This document shows, piece by piece, positions 46,950 to 58,420 of a stretch of DNA of 64,000 nucleotides. The notes under the pieces are model-generated. The model was not told the origin of the DNA, did not search any database, and saw nothing but the letters and a program-made list of their open reading frames with translations. Origin of the DNA: Sphagnum magellanicum (taxonomy: Eukaryota > Streptophyta > Sphagnopsida > Sphagnales > Sphagnaceae); NCBI GenBank assembly GCA_021904315.1, contig CM038910.1, positions 14,880,001 through 14,944,000 on the forward strand, written 5' to 3'. Numbering within the stretch: the first letter of the stretch is position 1; each line of letters opens with the position of its first letter. The translations under genes and the position numbers were made by a program.

Positions 46950-49900
46950 GAATGTGTTTTCTTTGTTTTGAGTGTAAATGAGGTGATACAATTGATAATC
47001 AATAGTGGATAAACATGCATGTTTATGTGATGAAAAATTGGGTTTGCATTCAAATTTTACTAACACTTCAACATGTTGAAATGGGTGTAATGGCTAATAA
47101 TATTATTGTTATTATTCTATGGAGCATGTCCATGTTTGGAGGTTTAAGCCAAGGAACAACTTGCCTCTTGATGGGTATGTCATGGTTGTGATGGTGATTC
47201 TATGTTTTAAGGGCATCGCATAAGTGTTACTATGCATGTGAACAAAAACATAGTTATTTAATTCATTAATGTGCATTACATGGCACACCAAATGAACTTG
47301 TGCTCATTGTTTTGTCAAAGATGTTTTTAGTGCTTCACATTGAAGCAATGTTATAGTTTTTATGCACCTTCTTTGTTCACAACCCCAAAAAATACCTCGA
47401 GTTCATAAGACTTGAAGAGGCATTAGCTACTAAAGGGCAAAAGTTGATATGAAACGTGAAAACACATTGGATCAACATGTCTAAACCTAAACCTACTCAT
47501 GCTCATGTGTTTGTTGCTCATGTTCACATGCTCACAAGCTAGCATTGTTTGAAAGATAGCAAAGAGCTCCATTGCAAAATAAATAAATAAATAACAACAA
47601 ACTACTTTGAAATCTTGTTGTTACATAAGAGCATCAACAAAAAATTCTTACTAACAAGTGGTCATTGGAGGCATGATGATGAATTGAACTTTTCAAAGGT
47701 GCAAAGTTGGAGCTCGAAGATGGGGAGGGGCAATGTAGCTATAATGGCCAAACAAAACCACAATATTTGTAATTTTTTTTAAAAAAATTACAAAAGAAGA
47801 AGACAACAAGTTTTTTGCAACATGAAACAAGAAGATGAGAACAAGTGAATGGTTCATTGTCATCTTTTGCAACAAGGTATAATTAGGCAACAAGGTATAA
47901 TTAGGAGGATGAAGAGTTAATGTTTCCTACATGATTGGAGGCAATGGTGGAGGTGAAGTGAGGACTTGATTCAAACTAAAGTGTTACAATGATGAAGGCG
48001 ATGTGGGGGAATGAGTTTAGCAAGGGGAGATAGGTAGGTAGGTAGAATGGGATAAGCAAGTAGAAGGGGGTAGGTAGGAGTAGAAAAGTAGAGAAAAAAA
48101 TTTGATTTTTTTCATTAACCCATTTGGGCACCAATGGGGGTTAAATTGAATTTCATCCAAATGAAAACCCAAAATACCAAGTTTTCTCTAATTGGTGCAT
48201 TAATGGATGTTGGGTCATATCACCCATTTTGATTCGATTATTAGATGCCTCACTAATCTTGCATATGATACAATTTCAAACCTTGTTATTCATTACCTTG
48301 TGATTTAATATGATGCAATTTCTCATAGTTTTTTATTCCTTTTGGATAAATGGCCACCATCCATCAAGTAGACTTGTTATTTCCTTGAACTATTAGAGAG
48401 AAAGAATACACATTACATGAAGCTTCTATGATAAAAAAACCCATTAATCTTAAAAGGTGGGCTTTAATGGTTGCATAACTTGCCTTCCAATTGGTCACCC
48501 ATCCCAATAACATTATAGCCAAGAAAAAATGTAATCCTTGTTTTTAAAAATGTATGACACAACATATATGGTCTTTAAAAATTGTGAAGCTTTCACACAT
48601 CTTTATATATTAAAATAAGTGTTTTTTTTTTTTGTGACCACACATTAATATTCCCAACCATGGGACTCCTTGATGTGCTTTTGGTATTGTTGGAAATCTT
48701 TGGCAAGGCAATGTGCATGGTGGTCCTTTTGTAAATTTTTGACCAACACAACAAAAATTATTGAATTTAGAATGATTTTTGTCATTGTAAATGATTTTCG
48801 AATTACAAAATTGTTTTTCTCAACCAATCAATGCTTTTACTATACTAACTTTTGAATTCACATTTGCCTTCTCATATCACATGAGAAAATGCATTTGCTA
48901 TTCATTTCATGGGGAATTGCATAAGAAATCTCCCATTAGCAATCCTATTGGCCATCCTCTTATTTAACCATTCAACAATGAGGAAATGCATGGGGAAGCT
49001 TCCATTGGCCATCCTATTTACCCTTTCATTATTAGCCCTTCTATTTGCCCTTTCACATCCCAAGCCTTAACACTTGGAACTAATGGTATTTGAATTCACA
49101 TTTTGGCCAATAACATTTTTTCTTATTGAATTGAAGAGGTTTTGGGAAAGTTCTATCCTTTGTTCACCTTTGCCATGCACACATGATCAAATGAATAAAT
49201 TTACCATGCAATTTAACCAAGTTGATGCAATCATAGTAGTAGCCAAGGTTTGATGTGCATGCATATAGGTAGCCCAAACTTTGATTTCAAAGTTGCAATG
49301 GAAATTTCCAGGACATAAAATTATGAATGCAATGGGAATGGTTTATCCCTAATGTTAGTTGAGCAAGGAGATTTCGAACACAACATTCCTTTTTTGTATC
49401 ACTATGATCAAAGCTTCCTTTTGTGTTTTAGAAAAGAACAAAACTAGAGTATTTATTCCCCCATTGTTGAATTCACATTTGCTTGATGTGTAGTCTTCAC
49501 TTTTTTGATTGACCATGACAGACAATGCAAAACGAGTAATGATTAAAAACTCTAATAAGAATTGTATTTCTAGGTCATGGATGAATATAGCGGCTTTTCC
49601 ATTTTGTCTTGCAAACCAAGTGAATATAACAAGTTTGTTGAAATGGTTATGGTTTAGGTCTTAGATTTTGTGAAGGATGAAAGGACATTGAACAATTTAA
49701 CCTTCATGAAAAATAGGTTGCAAAATTGTTAACAACACATCTTGATGTTTGTGTTCACATGTTCGATCAAAAAAAATTCAGCATGAACTTTTAAAAAAAA
49801 TGAAGATGTTACTAGAATTTGGAAAGATGAAAAAGTGAAGTATTAAGCAAATTGGTAGAGCTTTAATATTTCAACCTCCAAAGCTTATTTGTTTAACATG

Positions 49901-51904
49901 AAAAATATGCACTTTTTATTTTTGAAACATCTTGGTTTTGCTAGTTTCAGATTGCAACAAATCGTTTTTATTTTTAAATGTAGCAAAGTTGATCATTTGA
50001 AACACTTTGCTTTTTTTTTCTTTCACTACATTGTTCTTAATTACAAGCATATGTGATGATTGATTTGTGGTAGTCATGTGATGTAGTTTGCTAAGTAATT
50101 GGTTGTATATTGATGTTGGGCAAGAAAACAAAATATGCGTGTTTTCTTGGGGGTTGAGTTTGGATGTTTCAAAGTTAGGTTGTTTATTGGTTTTTTTCTA
50201 AAGTGTGGGAGGTAACTTCTTGGTTGCATGGGCAATACCTCCATGGTTGAGGTTTGATAAATTGATTTTCTTACGAAAGCTTACTTTTGATCAGATTTTA
50301 AAACACACGGTGAACAATTTAGATTGTATGGAGATTGGGATTTTAAGTTTGCTTTTATCTATTAATATATTGCTAAAATAGGTACACTCAAAAGTTCATA
50401 TGTGTATAAATTTAGGAACACCAATCAAATTTGGAAAAACATCAAATCATTTTATTAAATTGTTGGGAAAGGGGAAGTAATTTTGACCAACTTGCTAGGT
50501 TCAATCCAATAGTTGTTGGGAACTAATTTTTTTTTTAAAAATTATTTTTGTTTTAGGGTCAAGGTTTTTTTCCTTTAATTTTGTGATGTAGCCAAACTAA
50601 CAATCATCCACAAGAAGATTTACCCAAATTTGGTTATAGATTAGATAAAAAAAGGTGAAAACATGTTAATATGTACCAAAACAATTGTAACCATTACTTA
50701 ATATTTCATATTTAAAAGTGATTATTTAAATTAGTGTTCAATTTTTTGAGTTTATTTGTATTATAACATTCATAATATATCATGGGAATATGTGAATAAA
50801 TTTGGAATCAATATAACGAATAGAAAATACTCCTGAAACAAATCTTAAAGCAATTGTAACAAGTGTTTTTAAGTAGTGAAGGACTTGTAAAATGACTTAA
50901 AATGATTTGAAAAAGAGAAAATTTTGAATTTAAAAATATATATTCTAAAAATATTCCAAGAGTATGTCAAATTAATCAATTGTTTAAAGGGGTGCAGCTC
51001 CTATTAACTTGCTTTCACCCAAAAGTAAAAAAAATTAAGAACTAGGTCTTATAAAGTGGCTACATGTTGGAGCCTATTGTAGAAATTTGATGATTTAATC
51101 TGTTAAAATTGAAATATGAAAAATTAAGGCCATTTTTTCCACATGAATCTTTTAAATGCATTGAAAACAAAATGCAAGGCCAAAAAGAAAAACCATTAAG
51201 GAGGGGGTTTATGGAAATTTACAACTTGTGCAAATTGTAATTTATTGCAATTTCCAAACTCCGCTTTTCAACAATAGAAACTCTCAAGCATCATGTATTT
51301 GACTTGCCATTAGCAATACTATAATTCCAATATGCATTGTATGGATTATAATTATACATTTACATTTTTGAAAGCCTATCTATAGACTAGGTAACCAACT
51401 AGAGAAAGTTGGTCCCCAGACGTAACCTTCTACTTAGAGGTTTGAAAGTGACCCCATAACTCTCATGTGAGGGGATGAAAAGCTTCATAACCTTCCTGTA
51501 GATGAACAAAAAAACATATAACCCTCCTCTCCATTCACAAATTTCCATAACCATTCTTTGTCCAGATGATGTATGCAAGAAAAGGAAGAAGAGGGGGAAT
51601 GAGGAGAGGACCTATAAAAAGCTTGAAAGCCTCTGAATAGAAGGTTATGAATACATGCCGAAGCTAGAATAGAAGAGAAATCATCCTTAATGAATTCAAA
51701 CCTATGGTGTTTTGTGGATGGATGTTACTACTTATTGGAGAAGGAACAATTTTACGACAAAATAGTGTCTGGAGGAAAATGCCATAAATTGCCCAATGGT
51801 TGCTAGATGGCAGAAGTGAATGTATTTTGATTGTGATACTAGGATTATGTACCAACCACCCACTCACCCACACACCATCCATTGGAAACCCCTAATGACT
51901 CTCA
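46950..51904. other. Gene-free AT-rich DNA
   Basis: Five kilobases with no supported gene. A GTAG microsatellite lies at 48031-48045, followed by related GTAGG phrases to about 48080. Much of the rest is AT-rich with long T and A runs. Probably decayed transposon sequence, but no domain could be read. Confidence 0.45.
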
Positions 51905-52190
51905 AATTGTGGACGAACCGTGACTGAGTTACCAAGGTGGGTTACAAGGTAGGAAGATAAATGCGGATGGTCTTTCCATACAGAGCTAACCAAGCTGTGG
52001 GGTTAGCGATGGAACAAGAATACAATGAAAAAAATGTTTTTTTTTCCCCTGTCCACACATCATCCATCCATTCATCCATCCATCCATCCTGCATAGTGCA
52101 CTGGTGGGTGCTGAAGGTTCACTCTGGCCCCAAAATTGCTCATCTGGGGTACACAATCAAAACGGGGCTGTTAGGAGGCCTTAAGGCAGA
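51905..52190 (+). repeat. Diverged copy of the dispersed repeat also seen at 57.7-62.3 kb
   Basis: It contains GAGCTAACCAAG, then GTGCACTGGTGGGTGCTG, GTTCACTCTGG and GGTACACAATCAAA, in the order found in the copy at 57717-58052. An ATCC microsatellite (about 52060-52089) interrupts it. Confidence 0.5.
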
Positions 52191-55100
52191 AAACCCATTG
52201 TTACCCTCATAACATAACAGTAGGTATTGTAATCAATTTTGGAGAACGTGGGAGGCTGGGGGGGGGGAATAAAAAGGAAGGAAAACGATACACCTTTGGA
52301 AATAGCAACTGGACTAAACCCTAATCCCTTAGAGAGCCGTCATAGTAGGTACTTCTTCTTCAGTTGTCGGCTGATAAATGCTTTCCTTCCTTCCTAATGA
52401 CTGCCCTGGACAATCGCAATGAATTGGCCACGTTAAGGGGCTTTGATGAAGCTATGCATGCTATGATAATATCTTGGAAATTGAGTTCCACTTGTGTGGA
52501 ACTGTGCTTCAGGTGTCTCTCTTCCCCCCCCCTCCCCTTGTCCATGCATGTCAATGGTGCAACGCTTTCTTTTAAGGAAAACAAATAATGTGCATGTCAA
52601 TGTAACAGAACTTTGTTAATGATATTATTTTAAAATGGGTTTTCTGAATGCTGTGCTCATGATTGCTCCTAAAATTCCAATCAACTCTTAAATACACTCC
52701 ATACTCAAGCCCCCACCATACTCACCAAAACAAGAAACCCAATTTTCCTTCTTAGTACCAAAATGAATCTGTAAAATTCATATGGGCAATTGCCATGATA
52801 TTTGCATCATTCTTTAATTTAATAATTCAGATTATAGCATATATAGAAAAACTTGTATTGCTTAAGAAAACATTAAAGTTGTAACCAAACTAAAAAATTG
52901 CAAAAGGACATCAAACAATTCATGAGAAATTTAATTCGAATCTAGATCTTTGAAACAAATAAAATATCAAATCATTTGTGTCCTCTTTCTCTACTTGTAG
53001 AGCTTCATGTTCTAGCCTTTTAAGTTAGGTCTAAATTATTAAGTATGAGGGTTTGTTTTTCCAAATTTTTGGTTTTGAAAGTTGTTGAATTTGTCCAGGT
53101 TCTTAGCATTTTCTTTAAAACTTTACAATTAAAAACAAAACATTTCAGAAAAATTTGTCACCAAAAAGAGAAAATCCAACACAAGAAAAAAGAAGGACAA
53201 ATTTACATTTTACACATGTGCTTGAAGATCACCTATTTCTCACTATAATGTTGAAGTTAATTTTTAACTTTAAGGTGTTGTAAACTCAAGTGCGCGCATA
53301 GTCCTTGTGAAACAGCCTGGCCCAATAATAAGGCTCTTAATATGAACTCTTCACACTCAACAACTAAAACCCCAATTTTCCTCTCAGTTCCACATAAAAA
53401 GGTGTGATAATTAGGGAGTGGAAACAACAAAACCAAAAAACGCAAATGCAAACAACAGAGACTTAGCTTGCAGATGCACACAGTAAAGAGAGATTGAGAG
53501 AACTTTTGATTGCAGTACCATGTCCTCTATTTTGGTGTCAGAACGTTAGCTGCATGCCCATTTGGTGTGAACTGGCCCCACTTGAGTTCAATGGCCATCA
53601 TGATTGTTTACGGAACCATTACCGAAGCTTGTATTGTTTCCAATCACTCCACATCCAAATTAGCAAGCAGTCCACATTTACATTTTGTGCAAGATTTCCC
53701 ATGTTGAGACTGTTATGTCTGAATCTTCCCATGGATCTAGTGTAGAACTAATCTTGCTCGGTCCAAGATTACTCAGTCTAAGGTCTAGACCTTACGACTT
53801 GCTGGTCTTAGACCTTACAACTTGGATCATCCCTTGAAGGAGGCAACAATCCTACTGAGAAAAGCACATGAAGATCTGTTCAGATACAAACCTCCTTTCT
53901 ATTAAAATTCCCACTTACTCCCCACACTATATTCACTCCTGTTTATGAACCAAGTGAGCCAACATACCCTCCTCCGCCCACCCTGCGGAACGAAACTCTA
54001 TTTATTAAATTTTTCCTATGATAAATTCCCCATTAACAATGAATAAAGAAAGAAAAAAACGAGGTAAGATGTTTAAGCAAACACTGTAGAACACTTACAT
54101 TGTTTTGCTTGCTATATTTTTCCTTTGGACATGGCAAAACTATGTATCATATTTGACAAGTAATCTACATGTGTATTTCGATTCCACTACTGTAGTCAAA
54201 TTTCAATACAACATCTCCATGTCCTGGGGCCTATGCTAATCATTGGAGGACCATAGTTTCTCGCTCCTCTTTTATCCAGCCATGTGCTTATACAGAGTTT
54301 ATGGGAACATTATTAAAAAGGAATTTGTAGAATCATTTGACAGCGGTTTTTAAAAGAATGCCTACACTCATCTTGAGCAGTGTACAAAATTCAAAAGCAA
54401 TAAAGGTTGGTAGATAAGAGAGTTCATTGGATAGATCTTTCTACTGTATGAAAACATAATTTATGCATGTTTTTTTCCGAAAAAATTGTATACTTCCTCC
54501 CAGCTTTCCCACATTCATCCTCGACATCGAGAATGGTACTTCACACCAGCTTTCAAAATAAGATATCTTCTCTTTATAATACACAATTTACAATTCCAGG
54601 TAAAAAAACACTGGGTGAGAAACTAAACCATGGAGAGAGAAATTTAGATGAAAAAGTTGGCAAATCCAATGATTTGCCAGAGAGTTCACAGTTATAAAAA
54701 AAAGAGTTTTGGATACTGAAAGCTCGCATGGGTGGTAGTGGGGAAAAGGAGGCTAGAAAGTTTCTAAACTTAGGTACTAAAAAGAAAATCCATTAGGATT
54801 AACGGATTTGAGGTAAGGAAAAATGAAAAGAAAAATCCATAAACCCTATTTGAAACAACAGATGCGGAATCTCCTTGGTAATTGACAATGTTACAAGGTG
54901 ATGTTTTTACAGGTAACCTCAGTAATAACTTAGAAGATCAAATCAGCAAACCAAAAGCTTATATAAACCAAAGTTACTGTTTTTGTAAACACTAACTGAG
55001 TACCACTGGAACATGGGAAACTGGAAATTGGATAACACTAGGAACTTGAACACTGGAACTATTGGAATACTTGAACACTTCCAAACAAGAAAACTGGAGA

Positions 55101-55233
55101 GGAAGACGGAGGAGCAGATTCTGCACAATTTAGTAACCGAAAGGGGATTACAGAAGAAAATTAGTGTTATAGGAATGGCCACCAGAATTGGGAACCCAAT
55201 TACACTGCAACTTGGGGCGAGAGTGCAGATCAT
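52191..55233. other. Downstream flank of the iron transporter gene, no gene seen
   Basis: No coding region is supported. About 54950-55233 is likely to contain the 3' untranslated region of the minus-strand transporter gene; a poly(A) site was not fixed. A short open stretch at 52364-52520 (plus strand) ends in a GCTTCAG|GTGTC donor-like site but has no recognisable family. Confidence 0.4.
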
Positions 55234-56681
55234 CTACGAAAGATGCGCGAAAGCGAAGATGCGAACAACGCCGTACGTGATGAGCATGGCCAACCAACCT
55301 CCCAATGAGACGCGAACTGCCGCTTTGCACATATTCGCACCCCCGAGACGAGCTCCAATGGCACCAAAAGCAACGAGTGCAACAGAGGATGCTAACACAA
55401 TGGACACGAGTCTGTAGGTGAAATTGGATATGAAGGATCCCGAGAGAAGAGGCACAACTCCACCAGCTGCAAACGCTATGGCTGATGCCACTGCTGCTTG
55501 TGTGGGATTAGAAAGATCGTCCAAGTCTATTCCCAACTCATCTCGCGCATGTGCCTTCAATGCATCTACTCGTGACAGCTCTTCAGCTACCTGCACTCGT
55601 TGCACCAGGTTCGCAGGCACACACGCAGAGAAAAACATTTTGTTTCAATGAATGCGAGTTTAAAAGCTAACAGAAACACTACTACACATTGCAGCACTTA
55701 CTATCACCACAAATAGCATAACCAGAGAAAGCGAACACTTTTCAAAATTGACATTTGACGTGTTGGGTGCTCAAATGTCAAGCTCCCACCTTGATTTTTC
55801 TTCTAGCAGTTACTCAAAAGCAGACAGAAAGCAAGAATCTGGAAGACGCAAATCCCCTGTATCTAAGTAGGGGTTATGCAACGCTTACTTGCTTAGCCAA
55901 GTAATAAGTGAGACCACGACCCACGTAGATTTGAGTGAGTTCTTCCAGCTCTGCTTCTGGTGTTCGCGTATGCTCCTGCAACACTTATCAGTTTCACATC
56001 GCTTACATGTAAATGCCGTCTAAGTTCTTTCTCACATTACTGTACAGAAACCTTGTCTAAGGAAGATTTTTTTTCCTTGGCTTACATGTAAGCATTGGAC
56101 AACAGATGAAACAAATTGGTTGTGTTGTTCGAAAGCACATTTTCGGAGAGACAGACTGGTAGAGTCTCACCTCAATTGTCAAGTCTTTCAGTTTGGTAGA
56201 AAGAATTCTATGGCAATAGGACTCGTACCTGGCGCTCTATCTCGAGGTCTGCAAGCTGGCTGTCACGCTGAGAGAACACCGAGACGTACTCTCCAATAGC
56301 CATACTGCAAGCTCCAGCGACGAGGCCAGCCAGGCCACTCACAGCCGACGGATGTCCAGAGCTTCGTGCAGCGTTATGGAACGCCTCCACCCCCATCATC
56401 AGTGATGCGATGGACACCAGCCCGTCATTTGCGCCCAATACCAATGCTCTCAACCAGGGAGCTCTGTGAGAGTAGTGCACGGCAGGCACCACCCCGGAAT
56501 GGTGGTGATTCTTTTCGTTAGCTGTACCTTCCACTGCCATGGGCTTTATGTCTTCCAAGTCCACACAAGCTGCCATTACATTGATGCAAGGCCTTATGCC
56601 TGATTGCTGCAAAAAAGGAGCGCTGTTTCTCCTGGAGGAAGAAGAAAGCTCCGTGTTCTGGTCGGCTATTGGCACGCCCAT
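55234..56681 (-). CDS. VIT/CCC1-family iron (manganese) transporter, 3 exons, complete
   Basis: A membrane protein expected to move Fe2+ or Mn2+ out of the cytosol into the vacuole or another compartment, by proton exchange in studied relatives. Coding exons on the minus strand: 56681-56229, 55975-55889, 55590-55234. Both introns are phase 0 with GT-AG ends (CAG|GTACGA, CAA|GTAAGC). Product 298 residues. Residues 1-74 are a poorly conserved N-terminus. TM1 about 78-100 holds LGANDGLVSIASLMMGV (Asp86). TM2 about 112-135 holds GLAGLVAGACSMAIGEYVSV (Glu131). A cytosolic segment 137-208 is rich in Glu (PEAELEELTQIY, VAEEL, DALKAHARDELGI) and is the likely metal-binding part. TM3-TM5 lie at about 211-233, 239-262 and 271-295. 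The start is the first ATG after an in-frame stop. The long acidic loop is like bacterial VIT proteins and unlike the short-loop nodulin-21-like (VTL) proteins of seed plants. Expression control is not visible. Confidence 0.93.
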
Positions 56682-57250
56682 ACTGAATATAGGCCGCTTG
56701 CACTGGTGCTCGTTCGCACTGTAGGGAAAAACGAGAACGAAGGTGACGAAACAGGCCGAAGATCACGACTCGCTGCCACTACCTAGTTAGCTGAGGCCGG
56801 ATCAACAATCACTTACGTGAAGAGACAGTGGTTAACAGCATTTCCCAATTAGAACACTTACTGAAGCTCCGTTTTACAGCGTCGAATACAGCACAATAAC
56901 GACCACAGTTCAGTTGAAACAATCCTTCAGGAACCCCAAAAAATTCACATGCAGTTTGTAACGGTAATGACGCTCACAATGCTCAAAAAAAGGCACACTA
57001 ACAACAACCAAATTATGTCCTCTTTCTTGTGATGCTTCTGCAACCGTCACGAAGGAGCTGAGCACTACTTCCACTCAATGTCATGTAAAATAACAGCACA
57101 ACACGATACACAAAAAAAACACAACAACTAGCTAGAAACTTTTAAAAGCTTCGTTTGTAAAGCCTGGTCAAGCTGCTTTCTCTCATTACAACAATGACAC
57201 CCCTTCAATCAAACGCTGACTAGCGAACCAACCCAAATTGCTAGCAATTG

Positions 57251-57282
<32 letters not shown>

Positions 57283-57480
57283 AACTATCACCCTGCTGAG
57301 ATGAAGGCGGCTGCAAGAAGAAAACTCTCAACTTGTCTGCGCACAGCTTCCCCAGTTTTGACAGGTCCTTTGAATAGCTATAGAGCTGCTAGGCCTAACT
57401 CTCGCGTCTGTCAGGAGGCAGCTAGCAGCTAGCAGACAACACACTCGTGTCTACTACGAGTCGACTACGAATCCTCATAC
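56682..57480 (-). promoter_or_regulatory. CpG-rich promoter/leader of the VIT-family gene
   Basis: CpG is frequent over the gene and up to about 57480, then falls off. On the minus strand a TTTTTCCCTACAG at about 56733-56721 could be the acceptor of a leader intron, and another TTCTTGCAG lies near 57318-57310. A long CT run (minus strand) at 57256-57282 is in a typical place for a plant leader pyrimidine tract. No start site can be fixed. Confidence 0.4.
57256..57282. repeat. (GA)n microsatellite upstream of the VIT-family gene
   Basis: About 13 GA units on the plus strand (CT on the coding strand), some 575 bases upstream of the start codon. It creates a meaningless Arg-Glu open frame on the plus strand. 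Confidence 0.9.
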
Positions 57481-57716
57481 CTAATTTAAAATACTGTTCT
57501 TGTGGGGGATTATACGATCAGTATCACGCTTCTTGTGACCGCCAATCCCTGTAGGTATGAGCGAGCTACGATCATAATTATACGCTGCTGCGTTGTTGGT
57601 AATAAATAAATTAAATGAAAGTTAGTTACGCTCAGCTGCTTCTAGCCCGTTTGTTTCAACAGGGCTGTCATTTTTTGGTTAGTACACAAGGGTCGGCCAC
57701 AAGCACTCACCAGCCC

Positions 57717-58052
57717 AAAATGAAGGATGGATGGTAAGTGGTCTGGAAGCAGTTTTCTGTTGGGTTCCCGTTCCGTGCTAACCAAGGCGGTTAGCTTAGT
57801 TGGTAAGTAGTAAAAGTAGCCCTTATCTGTGTATAAGCCGTCTACTTACTTAGTGGTTACCTATTTCTTACAGAATTGGTTTCCACAGGTGATACCAAAT
57901 GTTAACTACAGTTGAGGTTCATCCACAACTGAGTAATAATGAGCATCAAGTGGATGGTGCACTGGTGGGTACTGGTTCACTGTGGCGGTACACGATCAAA
58001 CCCAATCCACAGGCCTGACTGAACCGGTAGGTACCCACCAAGTGCAGTGCAG
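57717..58052 (+). repeat. Dispersed repeat, copy A
   Basis: Order of shared blocks: GATGGAT-G-AAGTGGTC, AGTTTTCTGTTGGGTT, GTTCC-T-GCTAACCA-GGCGGTTAGCT, GTATAAGCC-TCTACTTA, TTACAGAATTGGTT, GTTGAGGTTCATCCACAACT, GTGCACTGGTGGGTACTG, GGTACACGATCAAACCCAAT. It is followed at once by copy B in the same orientation. Confidence 0.75.
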
Positions 58053-58420
58053 CATGAAGGATGGATAGGAACTGGTCAGGAAACAGTTTCCTCTTGGGTT
58101 GCAGTTCTCTAGTTAGCAGCTAACCATGGCCGTTAGCTCAATTGCTTTTTTTACTACCTACTAACAACCCGGAAGCGAGTTGTTAGCCTGCGCCTATTAG
58201 TAGGTAGGTAGGTATTAAAATCCACCCTTCCCTATGTACAAACCATCTACTTAGCTAGTAGTCACTTATTTTCTTATTTATCTACCTCTGGATAGGACCT
58301 ACTTCTTACATAATAGGTTACTAAGGTGAAATTGGATGTTAATTCAGTTGAGGTTCATCCACAAATGAGTCATAACTAGTATCCAGTAGACGGTGCATTG
58401 GTCAATCCACAATGTTTTGT
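58053..58420 (+). repeat. Dispersed repeat, copy B (tandem with A)
   Basis: It begins ATGAAGGATGGATAGGAACT and repeats the blocks of copy A, with an extra CTACTAACAACCCG...GTAGGTAGGTAGGTA segment also present in copy C. It ends near GTTGAGGTTCATCCACAAAT and GGTGCATTGGTCAATCC. Confidence 0.75.

Noticed and set aside
53494..53745. 83-codon plus-strand frame rich in Cys and Leu
   Set aside because: No signature, no splice context, and an overlapping frame in another register looks equally plausible. Typical of chance frames in less AT-rich DNA.
57238..57432. Plus-strand frame with an Arg-Glu repeat
   Set aside because: It is generated by the GA microsatellite in the leader region of the minus-strand transporter gene.
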